This document shows positions 18,719 to 27,432 of a DNA stretch of 64,000 bases, in pieces (the stretch's first letter is position 1; the number at the start of each line of letters is the position of its first letter). Source of the stretch: Planctomicrobium piriforme (GTDB lineage Bacteria > Planctomycetota > Planctomycetia > Planctomycetales > Planctomycetaceae); the NCBI RefSeq assembly GCF_900113665.1, contig NZ_FOQD01000022.1, positions 26,463 through 90,462 on the forward strand. The letters are read 5' to 3'. The translations under genes and the position numbers were made by a program. The notes beneath the pieces are model-generated. The model searched no databases and was not told where the DNA came from. It was given only the letters and a program-made list of their open reading frames with translations.

Positions 18719-19747
18719 TTATGGCTGCAGCGGCCCGCCAGAAAAGTTGGTGATGTTGTCGCGCTCGTTCAGTCGAGTGGATGGTAGCGGCGTTCCGGAT
18801 GCATATTCTCCTCCCGAACCATATTCGTTATCAAATCCCGGCGAGATGATCTGAAAACTTTTCTGGTTGTGAGGAATCACCACGTTTGACTTGTAATAGG
18901 TGATAAAGGTGAGAGGCGAGAGGTCGTTGTTGTTGGTGGTGATATTGGCGCCCGAGAAATTATATCCTCTCCCTCCGTAGCTGCTGATGTAGAGATACGG
19001 TGCAATTTGATTCGGCAAGGGGTCGAGATATTCAGGCATCACCCCGGACGTGCTGCTCGCTGTGGTTCCATCTTTCAGTCTCCCTGAGTCGAATTCAATG
19101 AACGGGCCCACACGAGTCCCTCCCCGGCTAAACGGCTTCGAAGGGTTTGTGGAGAACCCAAGTGGAGCCCAAATCGTGGGAGTATTGGGGGACTCCGAGC
19201 CGGCCGTGCCATCTTGAGCAACGATCTGACCACTTGAATTAGCGGTAGCGCAGACCCCCCCAAGGAAGAACACAAGACACTCCGGGCCGTTCAAGGTGTA
19301 TATTTCATTGGGAGTACCGTTGCCGTTCACGTCTCCAAGATCGACCGAAGTGTCGACGTTAGGCCAAAGCTGGCGAATGGTGGCCAATGCATTTTTGTCC
19401 GCCGTTGATGTCCCCCAGTCCGAAGCGCGTTCGCAAATTTTGAAGCTGCTTGGAACCTCTGCACCATTAAACTTCAATTTGAAATCGGCAATTGCCTTTT
19501 CGAGGTTTTTAATATCAATTGTCACCTGAGCTTCACGAGCAGTTCTACGCACATTATTAATCGCCGGCAGGAGCATGGCCACCAGAATCGCCATAATCAG
19601 AATCACAACGATCAGCTCGACCAGCGTGAAGCCGCTGCGAGGCTTGAGGCTTGAGGCGTGAGGCGTTAGGGGCAGACCAAACTCGCGGCACCGCGCCTGC
19701 GGCGGGGCTGTTTCGCGAAGGTCGATGCTGATTGGCGAACGCTGCAT
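18719..19747 (-). CDS. GspG-like type II secretion pseudopilin
   Basis: 342 residues. It is the first gene of the six-gene pseudopilin operon. The prepilin signal SGFTLVELIVVILIMAILVAMLLPAI is followed by REAQVTIDIKNLEKAIADFKLKFN, a GspG-like pattern. The leader is long (about 40 residues), and its TPHASSLKPR part is encoded by a 7-nt tandem repeat (19639-19666), so this leader may be a recent extension or the true start may lie closer to the signal. A C-terminal GRGYNFSG...PGFDNEYGSGG segment with Asp/Glu resembles the calcium-binding loop region of GspG (DiiswDLGaDg). Probable role: major pseudopilin. Confidence 0.82.
   Translation of the reverse strand: MQRSPISIDLRETAPPQARCREFGLPLTPHASSLKPRSGFTLVELIVVILIMAILVAMLLPAINNVRRTAREAQVTIDIKNLEKAIADFKLKFNGAEVPSSFKICERASDWGTSTADKNALATIRQLWPNVDTSVDLGDVNGNGTPNEIYTLNGPECLVFFLGGVCATANSSGQIVAQDGTAGSESPNTPTIWAPLGFSTNPSKPFSRGGTRVGPFIEFDSGRLKDGTTASSTSGVMPEYLDPLPNQIAPYLYISSYGGRGYNFSGANITTNNNDLSPLTFITYYKSNVVIPHNQKSFQIISPGFDNEYGSGGEYASGTPLPSTRLNERDNITNFSGGPLQP
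19639..19666. repeat. Four-copy 7-nt tandem repeat inside the GspG-like leader
   Basis: GAGGCTT, GAGGCTT, GAGGCGT, GAGGCGT occupy 19639-19666 and are followed by TAGG. They lie within the coding region of the leader peptide, before the FTLVEL signal. Confidence 0.85.
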
Positions 19748-19774
19748 GGGGGTGGCCTTTGGCCTGAGTTAGGC

Positions 19775-20135
19775 TTCAGGAACTAGGAATTAGGAGTTTG
19801 GGGGCAAGAGTTCGGAAATTGACTCTGACCCGATTTCTGCTTCGCACTTGCAACTGAACTCAGGTGCTGCAAAAAGCAGCGAGGTGGTGCTTTGATGCAC
19901 AGTCGATCTGAATGGCCTGCGTTGTTGTAAGTCGTTTACTACTTAGTTTGTTACGCCGCTTCTGGTAATGCAGGTTGTGTGCCGCTGGGAAGGCGTGAGG
20001 CTTGAGGGGGACAGGCTTGAGGAAATTCCTCGGACCTCGAACTCATAACTCTTTCTCGCACACATTCAGTGTGCGGTTAAACGAATCTCCTCTGGCTCTG
20101 AACACTCGTCACTGGGCTCTCGACTCTCTCACGAC
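19775..20135. repeat. Series of 7-nt tandem repeat tracts between the pseudopilin and gspF genes
   Basis: Heptads occur at 19775-19795 (TTCAGGA, ACTAGGA, ATTAGGA), 19991-20019 (AGGCGTG, AGGCTTG, AGGGGGA, then AGGCTTG after one extra base), 20027-20054 (TCCTCGG, ACCTCGA, ACTCATA, ACTCTTT) and 20101-20135 (AACACTC, GTCACTG, GGCTCTC, GACTCTC, TCACGAC). The last runs into the final codons of gspF. The spacer 19748-20128 has no gene; it must hold the promoter of the pseudopilin operon if that is separate. Confidence 0.75.
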
Positions 20136-21388
20136 AGATCGTTCAGCAGTTTCACCAGCGGCATGAACAGGGCGATGACGATGAACCCCACGATCAACCC
20201 GAGGATCACCACCATCAGCGGTTCGAGCATGTTGATGAGGCCTTCGACGAGGACCGACACTTCTTCGTCGTACACGTCGGCGACCTTATACAGCATGTTA
20301 TCCAGGGCACCGGTTTCTTCACCGACGTCGACCATGTTCACCACCAGGTCGTCGACGATTCTGGTTTCACGCAGGGGGACCGCCATCGATTCCCCTTCGC
20401 GAATGGACGAGTGAATATGCTCGAACGCCTTGCGAAACACCTCGTTGCCTGCGGTGTCGCGGGCAATGGAGAGGGCTTCGAGAATCGGCACGCCGGACGC
20501 GATGAGCGTGCCGAGTGTTCGACACGTTCTGGCGACCGTCGATTTGGAGACGATCTGGCCCATGAGCGGTATTTTTAAGATCACCCGGTCCATAATGTAG
20601 GCGCCGGTTTTGTTCTTTTTCACGATCTTATAGAAGATGACGATACTGATCGGGATCACGGGGATCAGGAACCAGTAATTGACGACCGCGTCGCTGATCG
20701 TGATCAGGGCAACGGTGATGCCGGGGAGTTCCACGCCGAAGTCGTTAAAGATCGCCTTAAACTTCGGAATAATGAACACCATGATGAACCCGACGATGGC
20801 GGTCGCCACGGTGATGACCGCGACGGGGTAAATCATGGCCCCCTGGACTTTTCGCTTCAGGCTTTGGGCACGTTCCTTGAACTCGGCAAGTCGCTGGAGA
20901 ATGACTTCGAGTGCACCGCCTGCCTCGCCGGCTTTCACCATGTTGACGTACAGGTTGTCGAACGCCTTGGGTTGTTTGGCCATGGCTTCGGACAGAGTGT
21001 TGCCGGACTCGACGTCTTCGATGACGCCCATCAGTGCGTTTTTCAGCGCGCCGGGTTTCGCCTGACCTTCGAGGATGCGGAGGCTGCGGAGAATCGGCAG
21101 GCCGGCGTCTTGCAGGGTGGAGAGCTGCCGGGTGAAGGCGGTGAGCTTTTTGGCGCTGACGCCGCCGATGGTGAACGTCTGCTTTTTGCGATTGGCGGCC
21201 GTCTGCTGTTTGGCGCCGGTCTTGGTTTTGTCGTCCTTCTTTTTGCGCTGGGTCTTCTCCGTGATTTTCGTCACAAAGAAGCCCTTTTCGCGGATCATCT
21301 GCTGCGCTTCGGCCTCCGACGGGGCATCGATCGTTTCCTTGATCTCAAGGCCCGTGTTGTCCATCGCTTCATATTGGAAAACCGGCAT
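20129..21388 (-). CDS. gspF: Type II secretion/type IV pilus inner-membrane platform protein GspF/PilC
   Basis: 419 residues from ATG 21388, which has GGAG 7 nt upstream; a TTG two codons earlier is less likely. It has two tandem T2SSF domains (about residues 85-210 and 290-410), each with the family pattern FTRQLSTLQDAGLPILRSL and FEHIHSSIREGESM, and three membrane segments (near 185-210, 230-255 and 385-410). The N-terminal VFQYEAMDNTG motif is typical of PilC/GspF. A Lys-rich linker (KTQRKKKDDKTKTGAKQQ) is longer than usual. It is the membrane partner of the GspE/PilB ATPase encoded next to it and drives pseudopilus polymerisation. Confidence 0.95.
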   Translation of the reverse strand: MPVFQYEAMDNTGLEIKETIDAPSEAEAQQMIREKGFFVTKITEKTQRKKKDDKTKTGAKQQTAANRKKQTFTIGGVSAKKLTAFTRQLSTLQDAGLPILRSLRILEGQAKPGALKNALMGVIEDVESGNTLSEAMAKQPKAFDNLYVNMVKAGEAGGALEVILQRLAEFKERAQSLKRKVQGAMIYPVAVITVATAIVGFIMVFIIPKFKAIFNDFGVELPGITVALITISDAVVNYWFLIPVIPISIVIFYKIVKKNKTGAYIMDRVILKIPLMGQIVSKSTVARTCRTLGTLIASGVPILEALSIARDTAGNEVFRKAFEHIHSSIREGESMAVPLRETRIVDDLVVNMVDVGEETGALDNMLYKVADVYDEEVSVLVEGLINMLEPLMVVILGLIVGFIVIALFMPLVKLLNDLS

Positions 21389-21406
21389 TGGCAAACTCCG
21401 TAAAGC

Positions 21407-21475
21407 TTTCAGCAGTCAGCAATCAGCTGTCAGCAAAAAAACACGTTCAACGCTTAGCACTCGTTACTCAACTCT
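21407..21475. repeat. 7-nt tandem repeat tracts between gspF and gspE
   Basis: TTTCAGC, AGTCAGC, AATCAGC, TGTCAGC form four exact NNTCAGC heptads at 21407-21434. TAGCACT, CGTTACT, CAACTCT follow at 21455-21475, ending 4 nt from the gspE stop codon. The spacer has no gene. Confidence 0.85.
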
Positions 21476-21478
21476 GTA

Positions 21479-23200
21479 TCACTCGCCGTCATCCATGACT
21501 GTTTCGCGGACGATTTCGTCGATGGTGGTGATGCCGTCGAAGATCAGCTTGAGGCCGGCCTCGCGGAGGGTCGTCATCCCCTGGCTGCGGGCGAGGTTTC
21601 GCATTTCGTCGACGGAGGCATCCGAGGAGATCATGTCGCGGATTTCGTCATTGATGGTCAGCAGTTCGTACAGTCCGGTGCGGCCCTTGTAGCCGGAGTT
21701 GTTGCAACGCTGGCAACCTTTGCCGTAATAGAATTTGTAGCGCCGAGCCTGTTCCAGGGGAAGCTGGAGCTCCATTAACAGCTCATCGCTGGGCTCAAAC
21801 TCCGTTCGGCACTCGACGCAAATGCGGCGGACCAGTCGCTGTGCGAGCACCGCTTCGACCGTCGCGGTAATGAGGAACGGCGGGATGCCCATGTCGCGGA
21901 GTCGGGTGACCGCGGACGGGGCGTCGTTGGTGTGCAATGTCGAGAACACAAGGTGGCCGGTGAGGGAGCTTTGGACCGCGATTTCGGCGGTTTCAAAGTC
22001 GCGGATCTCGCCCACGAGGATTTTGTCAGGGTCGTGGCGGAGGATCGCGCGGAGGGCCTTGGCGAACGTGACGTCAATTTCGGAGTTGATCGGCACCTGA
22101 ATCAGCCCGTCGATGTCGTATTCGATGGGGTCTTCGGTGGTGATAATCTTGGTTTCGATGTCGTTGAGTTCGTTGAGCGCCGAATACAGGGTGGTCGTTT
22201 TGCCGGAACCGGTCGGCCCGGTGACGAGCACGATGCCGTTGGGACGGTCGATCATTTCGCGGAACCGCGACAAGATTTGCGGGTCCATGCCGATTTTGCC
22301 GAGGTCGAGCTGCACCACGGTGCGGTCCAGCACCCGCATGACCACCGCTTCGCCGAACATGGTGGGGAGGACGCTGACGCGCAAGTCGACGGAGTTGCCG
22401 CCGACGTTGAGTTCGATACGGCCGTCTTGCGGCATCCGGCGTTCGGCGATGTCGAGGTTCGCCATGACTTTGATACGGCTGACGATGGCGGACGCGAGAT
22501 GCCGCGGAGGCGGAACCATCTCGTAGAGCACGCCGTCGGCGCGGACGCGAATCTTGAATTCGTCTTCGAAGGGCTCGAAGTGAATGTCGCTCGCCTGGTC
22601 TTTGATGGCCAGCAGAATGACCATGTTGAGCAGCTTGCGGATGGGGTGGGAGCTGGAGATTTCATCCTCGCCTCCCAGTTCGATCGGACCGCGCTTCTCG
22701 TTCAGGGACTTATTGCCCATCTCGAGGTTTTCGAGCTCCCCCATGAGCCCTTCCATATCGTCTTCGGTGCGGCTGGCATAGTGCCGGGCAATGGCCGCTT
22801 CGACTTCAGGCATGGAAGAGACGGCGCCGCGGACGTCGTAGCCGAGGAAGTTCCGCAGATCGTCGAGAGCGGCCAGGTTCTGCGGGTCTGCCATCGCCAC
22901 TGTGAGGACGTTGTCCTTCAGGGAGATGGGCATGATCTTGTAGACGCTGGCCATCGTTTCCGGGACGAGTTCCAGCACCTTGGGGAGGATGTTGGTATCA
23001 GCCAGATTGACGACCGGCATGCCGAACTGTTCGGCGAGCGCTTCGGTAACCTGTGCTTCGGTGACGAGGCCCATCCGCTTGGCGACCTGTCCGATCACCT
23101 CGCCGGGACTTTTCTTCTGCTCTTCAAGAATGTCCCAGAGGTTGTCTTCGGTTAGATAACCGAGGTCGACCAGGATCTGTCCGAGTTTACGTTGGGCCAT
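21479..23200 (-). CDS. gspE: Type II secretion/type IV pilus assembly ATPase GspE/PilB
   Basis: 573 residues. The N-terminal GspE-N (MshEN) domain covers about 1-140 and includes the RKLGQILVDLGYLTEDNL motif known from c-di-GMP-binding MshE-like ATPases. The T2SSE domain covers about 180-560, with Walker A GPTGSGKTT at 328-336, the Asp box ITTEDPIEYDIDG, Walker B ILVGEIRDFETAEIA and the His box TGHLVFSTLHTNDA. Two CxxC pairs (CVEC, CQRC) form the C-terminal zinc site typical of PilB/GspE. It is a cytosolic hexameric ATPase that powers pseudopilus or pilus extension. Neighbours are gspF downstream and pilT upstream on the same strand. Confidence 0.95.
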   Translation of the reverse strand: MAQRKLGQILVDLGYLTEDNLWDILEEQKKSPGEVIGQVAKRMGLVTEAQVTEALAEQFGMPVVNLADTNILPKVLELVPETMASVYKIMPISLKDNVLTVAMADPQNLAALDDLRNFLGYDVRGAVSSMPEVEAAIARHYASRTEDDMEGLMGELENLEMGNKSLNEKRGPIELGGEDEISSSHPIRKLLNMVILLAIKDQASDIHFEPFEDEFKIRVRADGVLYEMVPPPRHLASAIVSRIKVMANLDIAERRMPQDGRIELNVGGNSVDLRVSVLPTMFGEAVVMRVLDRTVVQLDLGKIGMDPQILSRFREMIDRPNGIVLVTGPTGSGKTTTLYSALNELNDIETKIITTEDPIEYDIDGLIQVPINSEIDVTFAKALRAILRHDPDKILVGEIRDFETAEIAVQSSLTGHLVFSTLHTNDAPSAVTRLRDMGIPPFLITATVEAVLAQRLVRRICVECRTEFEPSDELLMELQLPLEQARRYKFYYGKGCQRCNNSGYKGRTGLYELLTINDEIRDMISSDASVDEMRNLARSQGMTTLREAGLKLIFDGITTIDEIVRETVMDDGE

Positions 23201-23356
23201 GACTGGCGGTCCTGCTGCCGTGCGAGCGACGGAATTCGAAGGCTGTCAGATTGAAGTGATTGAAGTTCGTGAGACCGAAACCTGAAACGGCGTCGGTCGA
23301 GAAGTGATTACTGAAAATGATACGGAGCTGCCCTCGCCGAGTAAAAATAAGGACGC

Positions 23357-24469
23357 CTATTCGTCGTCGTCCTCTTCTTCGCCTTCCTCGTCGAGAACTC
23401 CCTTTTTCGCATTGGCGATGCGGGCTTTCAGTTCGCCCGGGTTATTCGATTTGGTGACGACGTCTTTCTCATCGCAGAGGTCTTTGCGCCACAGGTCAAA
23501 CAGGGCGTCGTCGAGCAACTGCATGCCGTATTTGCGTCCAGTCTGGATCGACGAATTGATACGAAACGTCTTGGCTTCGCGGATCAGGTTCGCGATGGCG
23601 GGCGTCACGACCAGCATTTCATACGCAGCCACAAGCCCCTTAGGTTTGCGCGGGAGCAGGGCCTGACTGAGAATGCCGATGATGGCATTCGCCAACTGGG
23701 TGCGAATCTGTTCCTGCTGGCTGGTTGGGAACACGTCGATGATGCGGTCCACTGTCCCCTGGGCACCGGTCGTGTGCAGGGTTCCGAACACGACGTGGCC
23801 GGTTTCGGCCGCGGTGATGGCCGAACCAATCGTTTCCAGATCGCGCATTTCCCCCACGAGGATGATGTCGGGGTCCATACGCAGGGCGCGACGCAGGGCT
23901 TCCGGGAAGCTGGGAACGTCGACACCGACTTCACGCTGATTAATCGTCGATTTTTTGTGCTGGTGGTAGTACTCGATCGGGTCTTCGAGCGTGATGATGT
24001 GGTGTTGTTCGTGTTCGTTGATGTGATTGATCATGCTCGCGAGCGAGGTTGTCTTGCCGGAACCGGTCGGACCGGTCACCAGAAACAGACCGCGGGGGCG
24101 GGCGATGAGATCGCCAATGATCGGAGGCAGGCCCAACTGCTCGAACGTGAGAAACTCGTTGGGAACGCGACGCAGCACCATGCCGATCATCCCGCGCTGT
24201 TTGAACACGGCCACGCGAAATCGGGCTTTGTCGCCGAAGGCGAACCCGAAGTCGGTCCCCCCTTTTTCCTGCAGCTCCTGCTGATTGCGCTCGGGCGTGA
24301 TACTTTTCATCAGGGCCGAGGTGTCTTCGCCGTCCAGGGACTTGGTATCGAGCCGCTGCATGCGTCCGGAAAGACGGACCACCGGGGGCTGACCTGCGGT
24401 AATGTGCAGGTCGCTGACCTTCTCCCGGACGACCGTTTCCAGCAGCTTATCGATCTGAACTGTGGCCAT
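23357..24469 (-). CDS. pilT: Type IV pilus retraction ATPase PilT
   Basis: 370 residues from ATG 24469; the frame continues 12 codons to a TTG. PilT hallmarks are the N-terminal LLETVVREKVSDLHITAGQPP, Walker A GPTGSGKTTS, Asp box ITLEDPIEYYHQHKKS, Walker B DIILVGEMRDLETI, His box GHVVFGTLHTTGA and the retraction-specific AIANLIRE near residue 300. The tail is very acidic (about 13 Asp/Glu in the last 16 residues), not usual for PilT. Its presence beside gspE/gspF suggests that the encoded machine is a retractable type IV pilus, not only a secretion system. A 156-bp spacer separates it from gspE. Confidence 0.94.
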   Translation of the reverse strand: MATVQIDKLLETVVREKVSDLHITAGQPPVVRLSGRMQRLDTKSLDGEDTSALMKSITPERNQQELQEKGGTDFGFAFGDKARFRVAVFKQRGMIGMVLRRVPNEFLTFEQLGLPPIIGDLIARPRGLFLVTGPTGSGKTTSLASMINHINEHEQHHIITLEDPIEYYHQHKKSTINQREVGVDVPSFPEALRRALRMDPDIILVGEMRDLETIGSAITAAETGHVVFGTLHTTGAQGTVDRIIDVFPTSQQEQIRTQLANAIIGILSQALLPRKPKGLVAAYEMLVVTPAIANLIREAKTFRINSSIQTGRKYGMQLLDDALFDLWRKDLCDEKDVVTKSNNPGELKARIANAKKGVLDEEGEEEDDDE

Positions 24470-24921
24470 TGAGATCCCCGTTGCAGCCGATTTGACCTGC
24501 TGCAACCAACGTGATTCACGCTGCTGAAAACCTTTGCAACGTGAGAGAACCTGGAAAGTTTGCCGTTTCTAGAAACGTCTGAGCCGACGAAACGCCAGGG
24601 ACAGAACGCCTTGGCGGTAGTTGATTATTGCCATTTCTGCCGCAGAAAGCGACTTGGACGCCCCCTGAAAACCGGGCATCGCCAATTCTTAACCAGCAGC
24701 CCTGATTGCATCTGGGACGCCTGAGGGCCAATTTTGATGCCGTTTCGGCCTGACTGAAAAGTGGACAAACAGTCAGCGATTCTGCGTCTAGTATCACAAC
24801 AGGCCGTTTCGCCGAGACTTTTCGCCTGCCGTATCCGCCGGGTGGCGGGATGGAGTTCTTCCGCATCGAGCAGTGCCGAGAACCGCCTGTCCGGCACCAC
24901 CCTTCGTCCGCAACAAGCCCA
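24470..24921. other. Intergenic region without a recognised gene
   Basis: 452 bp between the second gspE/pilB gene and pilT. Open frames here on both strands give no family-like sequence. No terminator or clear repeat was found. It probably contains the pilT promoter. Confidence 0.6.
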
Positions 24922-26622
24922 TCAATGCCCGCCGCTGCGGAGCTTGTAGGCTTCAGCCAGCGTCGAAATCCCCTCAAGTGCTTTGTCGACGGCATCTTCC
25001 ACCAGCGTCTTCATGCCATACAGACGGGCGGTCCGGCGGATGTTCTGAGCCGGTTCGCTGCGAAATGCCAGGTCGCGAATGGCGGCGTTAACCATCATCA
25101 GCTCGAACACCGCCTTGCGGCCCCGCATGCCGGTGTGCTGGCAGTGCTTGCACCCCTTCCCGCGACGGAAGGTCGCGTTAGCGACCTGTTCGGGGGTCAG
25201 TTCGAAGAACGCCAGCTCGGATGGATCAGGCTGGGTTGGCTCCCCACACTTAGGACAAACGGTCCGCATCAGACGCTGCGCCATGACCGCCGTGAGGCTT
25301 GATGCGACCAGAAATGGCTGTACACCCATATCGATCAAACGTGTAATAGCACCGGGCGCATCGTTCGTGTGAAGCGTACTGAATACCAAGTGTCCAGTCA
25401 AAGAAGCCTGAATTGCCATTTCGCCGGTCTCCGTATCGCGAATCTCCCCCACGAGGATCACATTCGGGGCCTGTCGCAACATCGCGCGAATAATCCGCTG
25501 GAAGTCGAGTCCGATGTTGTGCTTGACCTCCACCTGATTGATCCCCGGCAGGTAGTACTCCACAGGGTCTTCCGCGGTGATGATCTTGCGGTCCGGACGA
25601 TTCAGTTCCCCGAGGGCACTGTACAACGTGGTGGTCTTGCCAGATCCGGTCGGCCCGGTCACGAGGAAGATCCCGTTGGGACGGCGGATGACATTGTGGA
25701 ACCGTCGGTAGTTCTCTTCACTGAACCCGAGGTTCCGAATCCCCACTTTGATGTTGTCGCGGTCCAGAATCCGCATGACCAGGGCCTGGCCGTGGTTGGT
25801 GGGGAGAATACTGACCCGCAGGTCGATCTCTTTCCCGCCGGCGCGGGTCTTGACGCGGCCGTCCTGAGGACGGCGTTTTTCCGCAATATCCATACGCCCC
25901 ATGACTTTAATACGCGAAGTCAGGGCCGCGAGCAGTCGCCGCGGGGGGCTATCACGCTCCACCAGGTGGCCGTCGATCCGGTACCGGATGCGAATCCGGT
26001 CTTCAAACGGCTCAATATGGATGTCGCTGGCCCGCATGTTCACCGCTTCGTTGAAGATCAGATTCACGAGCTTCACGATCGGCGAGCGTTCTTCGTCCTT
26101 CAGGGCCGAAGCGGCGTCGGACATTTCCGTTTCGGTGAAATCGATCGCCGTTTCCGTAAACTCCATGATCATCGAGTCGACCGACTCCCCTTCGGACTGC
26201 CCGTAGTGTCGGTTGATGGCGGCGAGGATTGATTCTTTCGAGGCGGTTGTCAGGTCGACGTCGCGGTTTAAGATGAATCGCAGTTTGTCGAGCAATTCCA
26301 GATTCATCGCGTCGACGACGGCGACGATCATTCGTTCCCCCTGCATCTCGACCGGGATGCAGGTGTTTTCCCGGGCGACCGACTCGGGCACGAGTTCGAT
26401 CAGCGTATGCGGGATTTCCATGTTCCCGAGGTCGACGGTCCCCATCCCGAACGCTTGGGCCTTCTTGGAGGCGACGACGTCAGCGTCGATATAGCCCATC
26501 TCAATCAGCACGTCTTCGGGCTGTCTGCCGCGGCGCTTGGCGATGGCCAGGGCTTCCTGCAGCTGGTCATCGCTGATGGTGCCGTCTGTGACAAAATCGT
26601 AAAGCCAATCGTTTCCCGCCAT
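24922..26622 (-). CDS. Second GspE/PilB-type assembly ATPase
   Basis: 566 residues from ATG 26622, preceded by GAGGA at a suitable distance; an upstream TTG would add 14 residues. It has a degenerate GspE-N domain (about 1-150) with ALAIAKRRGRQPEDVLIEMGYID, then T2SSE with Walker A GPTGSGKTTT, Asp box ITAEDPVEYYLPGINQ, Walker B NVILVGEIRDTETGEMA, His box TGHLVFSTLHTNDA and two CxxC pairs (CPKC, CKHC). It is clearly paralogous to the 21.5-23.2 kb ATPase but diverged, so the locus encodes two extension-type ATPases plus PilT. It may serve a second pilus or secretion complex, or be an alternative motor. It is the most upstream gene of the machine block. Confidence 0.93.
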   Translation of the reverse strand: MAGNDWLYDFVTDGTISDDQLQEALAIAKRRGRQPEDVLIEMGYIDADVVASKKAQAFGMGTVDLGNMEIPHTLIELVPESVARENTCIPVEMQGERMIVAVVDAMNLELLDKLRFILNRDVDLTTASKESILAAINRHYGQSEGESVDSMIMEFTETAIDFTETEMSDAASALKDEERSPIVKLVNLIFNEAVNMRASDIHIEPFEDRIRIRYRIDGHLVERDSPPRRLLAALTSRIKVMGRMDIAEKRRPQDGRVKTRAGGKEIDLRVSILPTNHGQALVMRILDRDNIKVGIRNLGFSEENYRRFHNVIRRPNGIFLVTGPTGSGKTTTLYSALGELNRPDRKIITAEDPVEYYLPGINQVEVKHNIGLDFQRIIRAMLRQAPNVILVGEIRDTETGEMAIQASLTGHLVFSTLHTNDAPGAITRLIDMGVQPFLVASSLTAVMAQRLMRTVCPKCGEPTQPDPSELAFFELTPEQVANATFRRGKGCKHCQHTGMRGRKAVFELMMVNAAIRDLAFRSEPAQNIRRTARLYGMKTLVEDAVDKALEGISTLAEAYKLRSGGH

Positions 26623-27107
26623 CTTGGAAAGTCCTCGCAGGCCCGGAGAGACCGGGCGGATCATGACACCAAGGCGCCAGCGACAGAGATCCTGTCAGCG
26701 ACCTGGTGGTCGGGGTCGAAGGAAAGGAAGTTGCAGTTTAAGACTGAAGAGAAGCGGGAGAAAGTCAGAGCAGCCGAGAACCGGTTGCTTTGTGCGGCGT
26801 CGAGATCGAGGAAAACCTTACCCGCGAACGCCTCTCTTCCAGTGTCCGGATGGACAGCTGGGGAGTCAAGTCGTCTCATCCGAGGAAACGTCCCTGACGT
26901 CGGGCGTGAGCGGGCCGCGGGGTCCGTGCGGCTCACCGCTCTCAGCCTGACGTTCCTAGCAAATCCAACCGCCGCAGGAGCGGTCCATTGGCGGTGACGG
27001 GATTCTTCGAAGATCGCCTCTCCCCAAGTTCGGCGGACACTGGTAGGCTCAACTCCGGGCGGGCGACTGGGAGAGAGACAAGACAGAAGTGCGACAGAGG
27101 CGCAGCG
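26623..27107. other. Intergenic region without a recognised gene
   Basis: About 485 bp upstream of the second ATPase gene. Neither strand gives a recognisable protein. It likely contains the promoter for the minus-strand ATPase gene. Confidence 0.5.
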
Positions 27108-27242
27108 ATGAATGAACAACGGAGCCCGGAGCCCGCAGCCCCGGACTGGCGACACGAAATTCTGGCCGCACTGCTTCTCGGCGTCCCTTTGGGTTATCTT
27201 TTCGGCCGACTCTTGATCACTTGGCTGCTGCGCGCGGCCTAA
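27108..27242 (+). CDS. Possible small single-span membrane protein
   Basis: 44 residues from ATG 27108, starting MNEQRSPEPAAPDW. The frame runs further upstream, but that part is not protein-like. One membrane segment is clear (ILAALLLGVPLGYLFGRLLITWLL) between an acidic/polar N-terminus and a short RAA tail. An AGAGG lies about 8 nt upstream. No family recognised. It is the only plus-strand gene candidate between two minus-strand operons, so the call rests on the hydrophobic segment and could be chance. Confidence 0.35.
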   Translation: MNEQRSPEPAAPDWRHEILAALLLGVPLGYLFGRLLITWLLRAA

Positions 27243-27280
27243 GCGGAACGCGCATGCGAGACGGCCGCCTGAGCACTGCG

Positions 27281-27315
27281 CGGTGATCCCTTTCAAAGCG
27301 GTGATCCCTTTCAAG
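27281..27315. repeat. 18-bp direct tandem duplication
   Basis: GCGGTGATCCCTTTCAAA at 27281-27298 is followed at once by GCGGTGATCCCTTTCAA at 27299-27315. It lies downstream of the DUF5985 operon. No T-tract follows, and the role is unknown. Confidence 0.8.
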
Positions 27316-27432
27316 CGGCCGCGGAGCGACGCCCGTCTGCCGCTCCGCGGGCCGGCCCGCTAATAGCTGCGAAGCCGGGTACGAAGCCCGCTCCACCCAG
27401 ATTCCTGCAGTGAACATCCAGGCTGTAGTGCT

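Noticed and set aside
21932..23155. 407-codon plus-strand frame over gspE
   Set aside because: The Walker A/B and zinc motifs of GspE are on the minus strand. The plus-strand frame is Asp/His/Val-rich, typical of antisense reading of GC-rich coding DNA.
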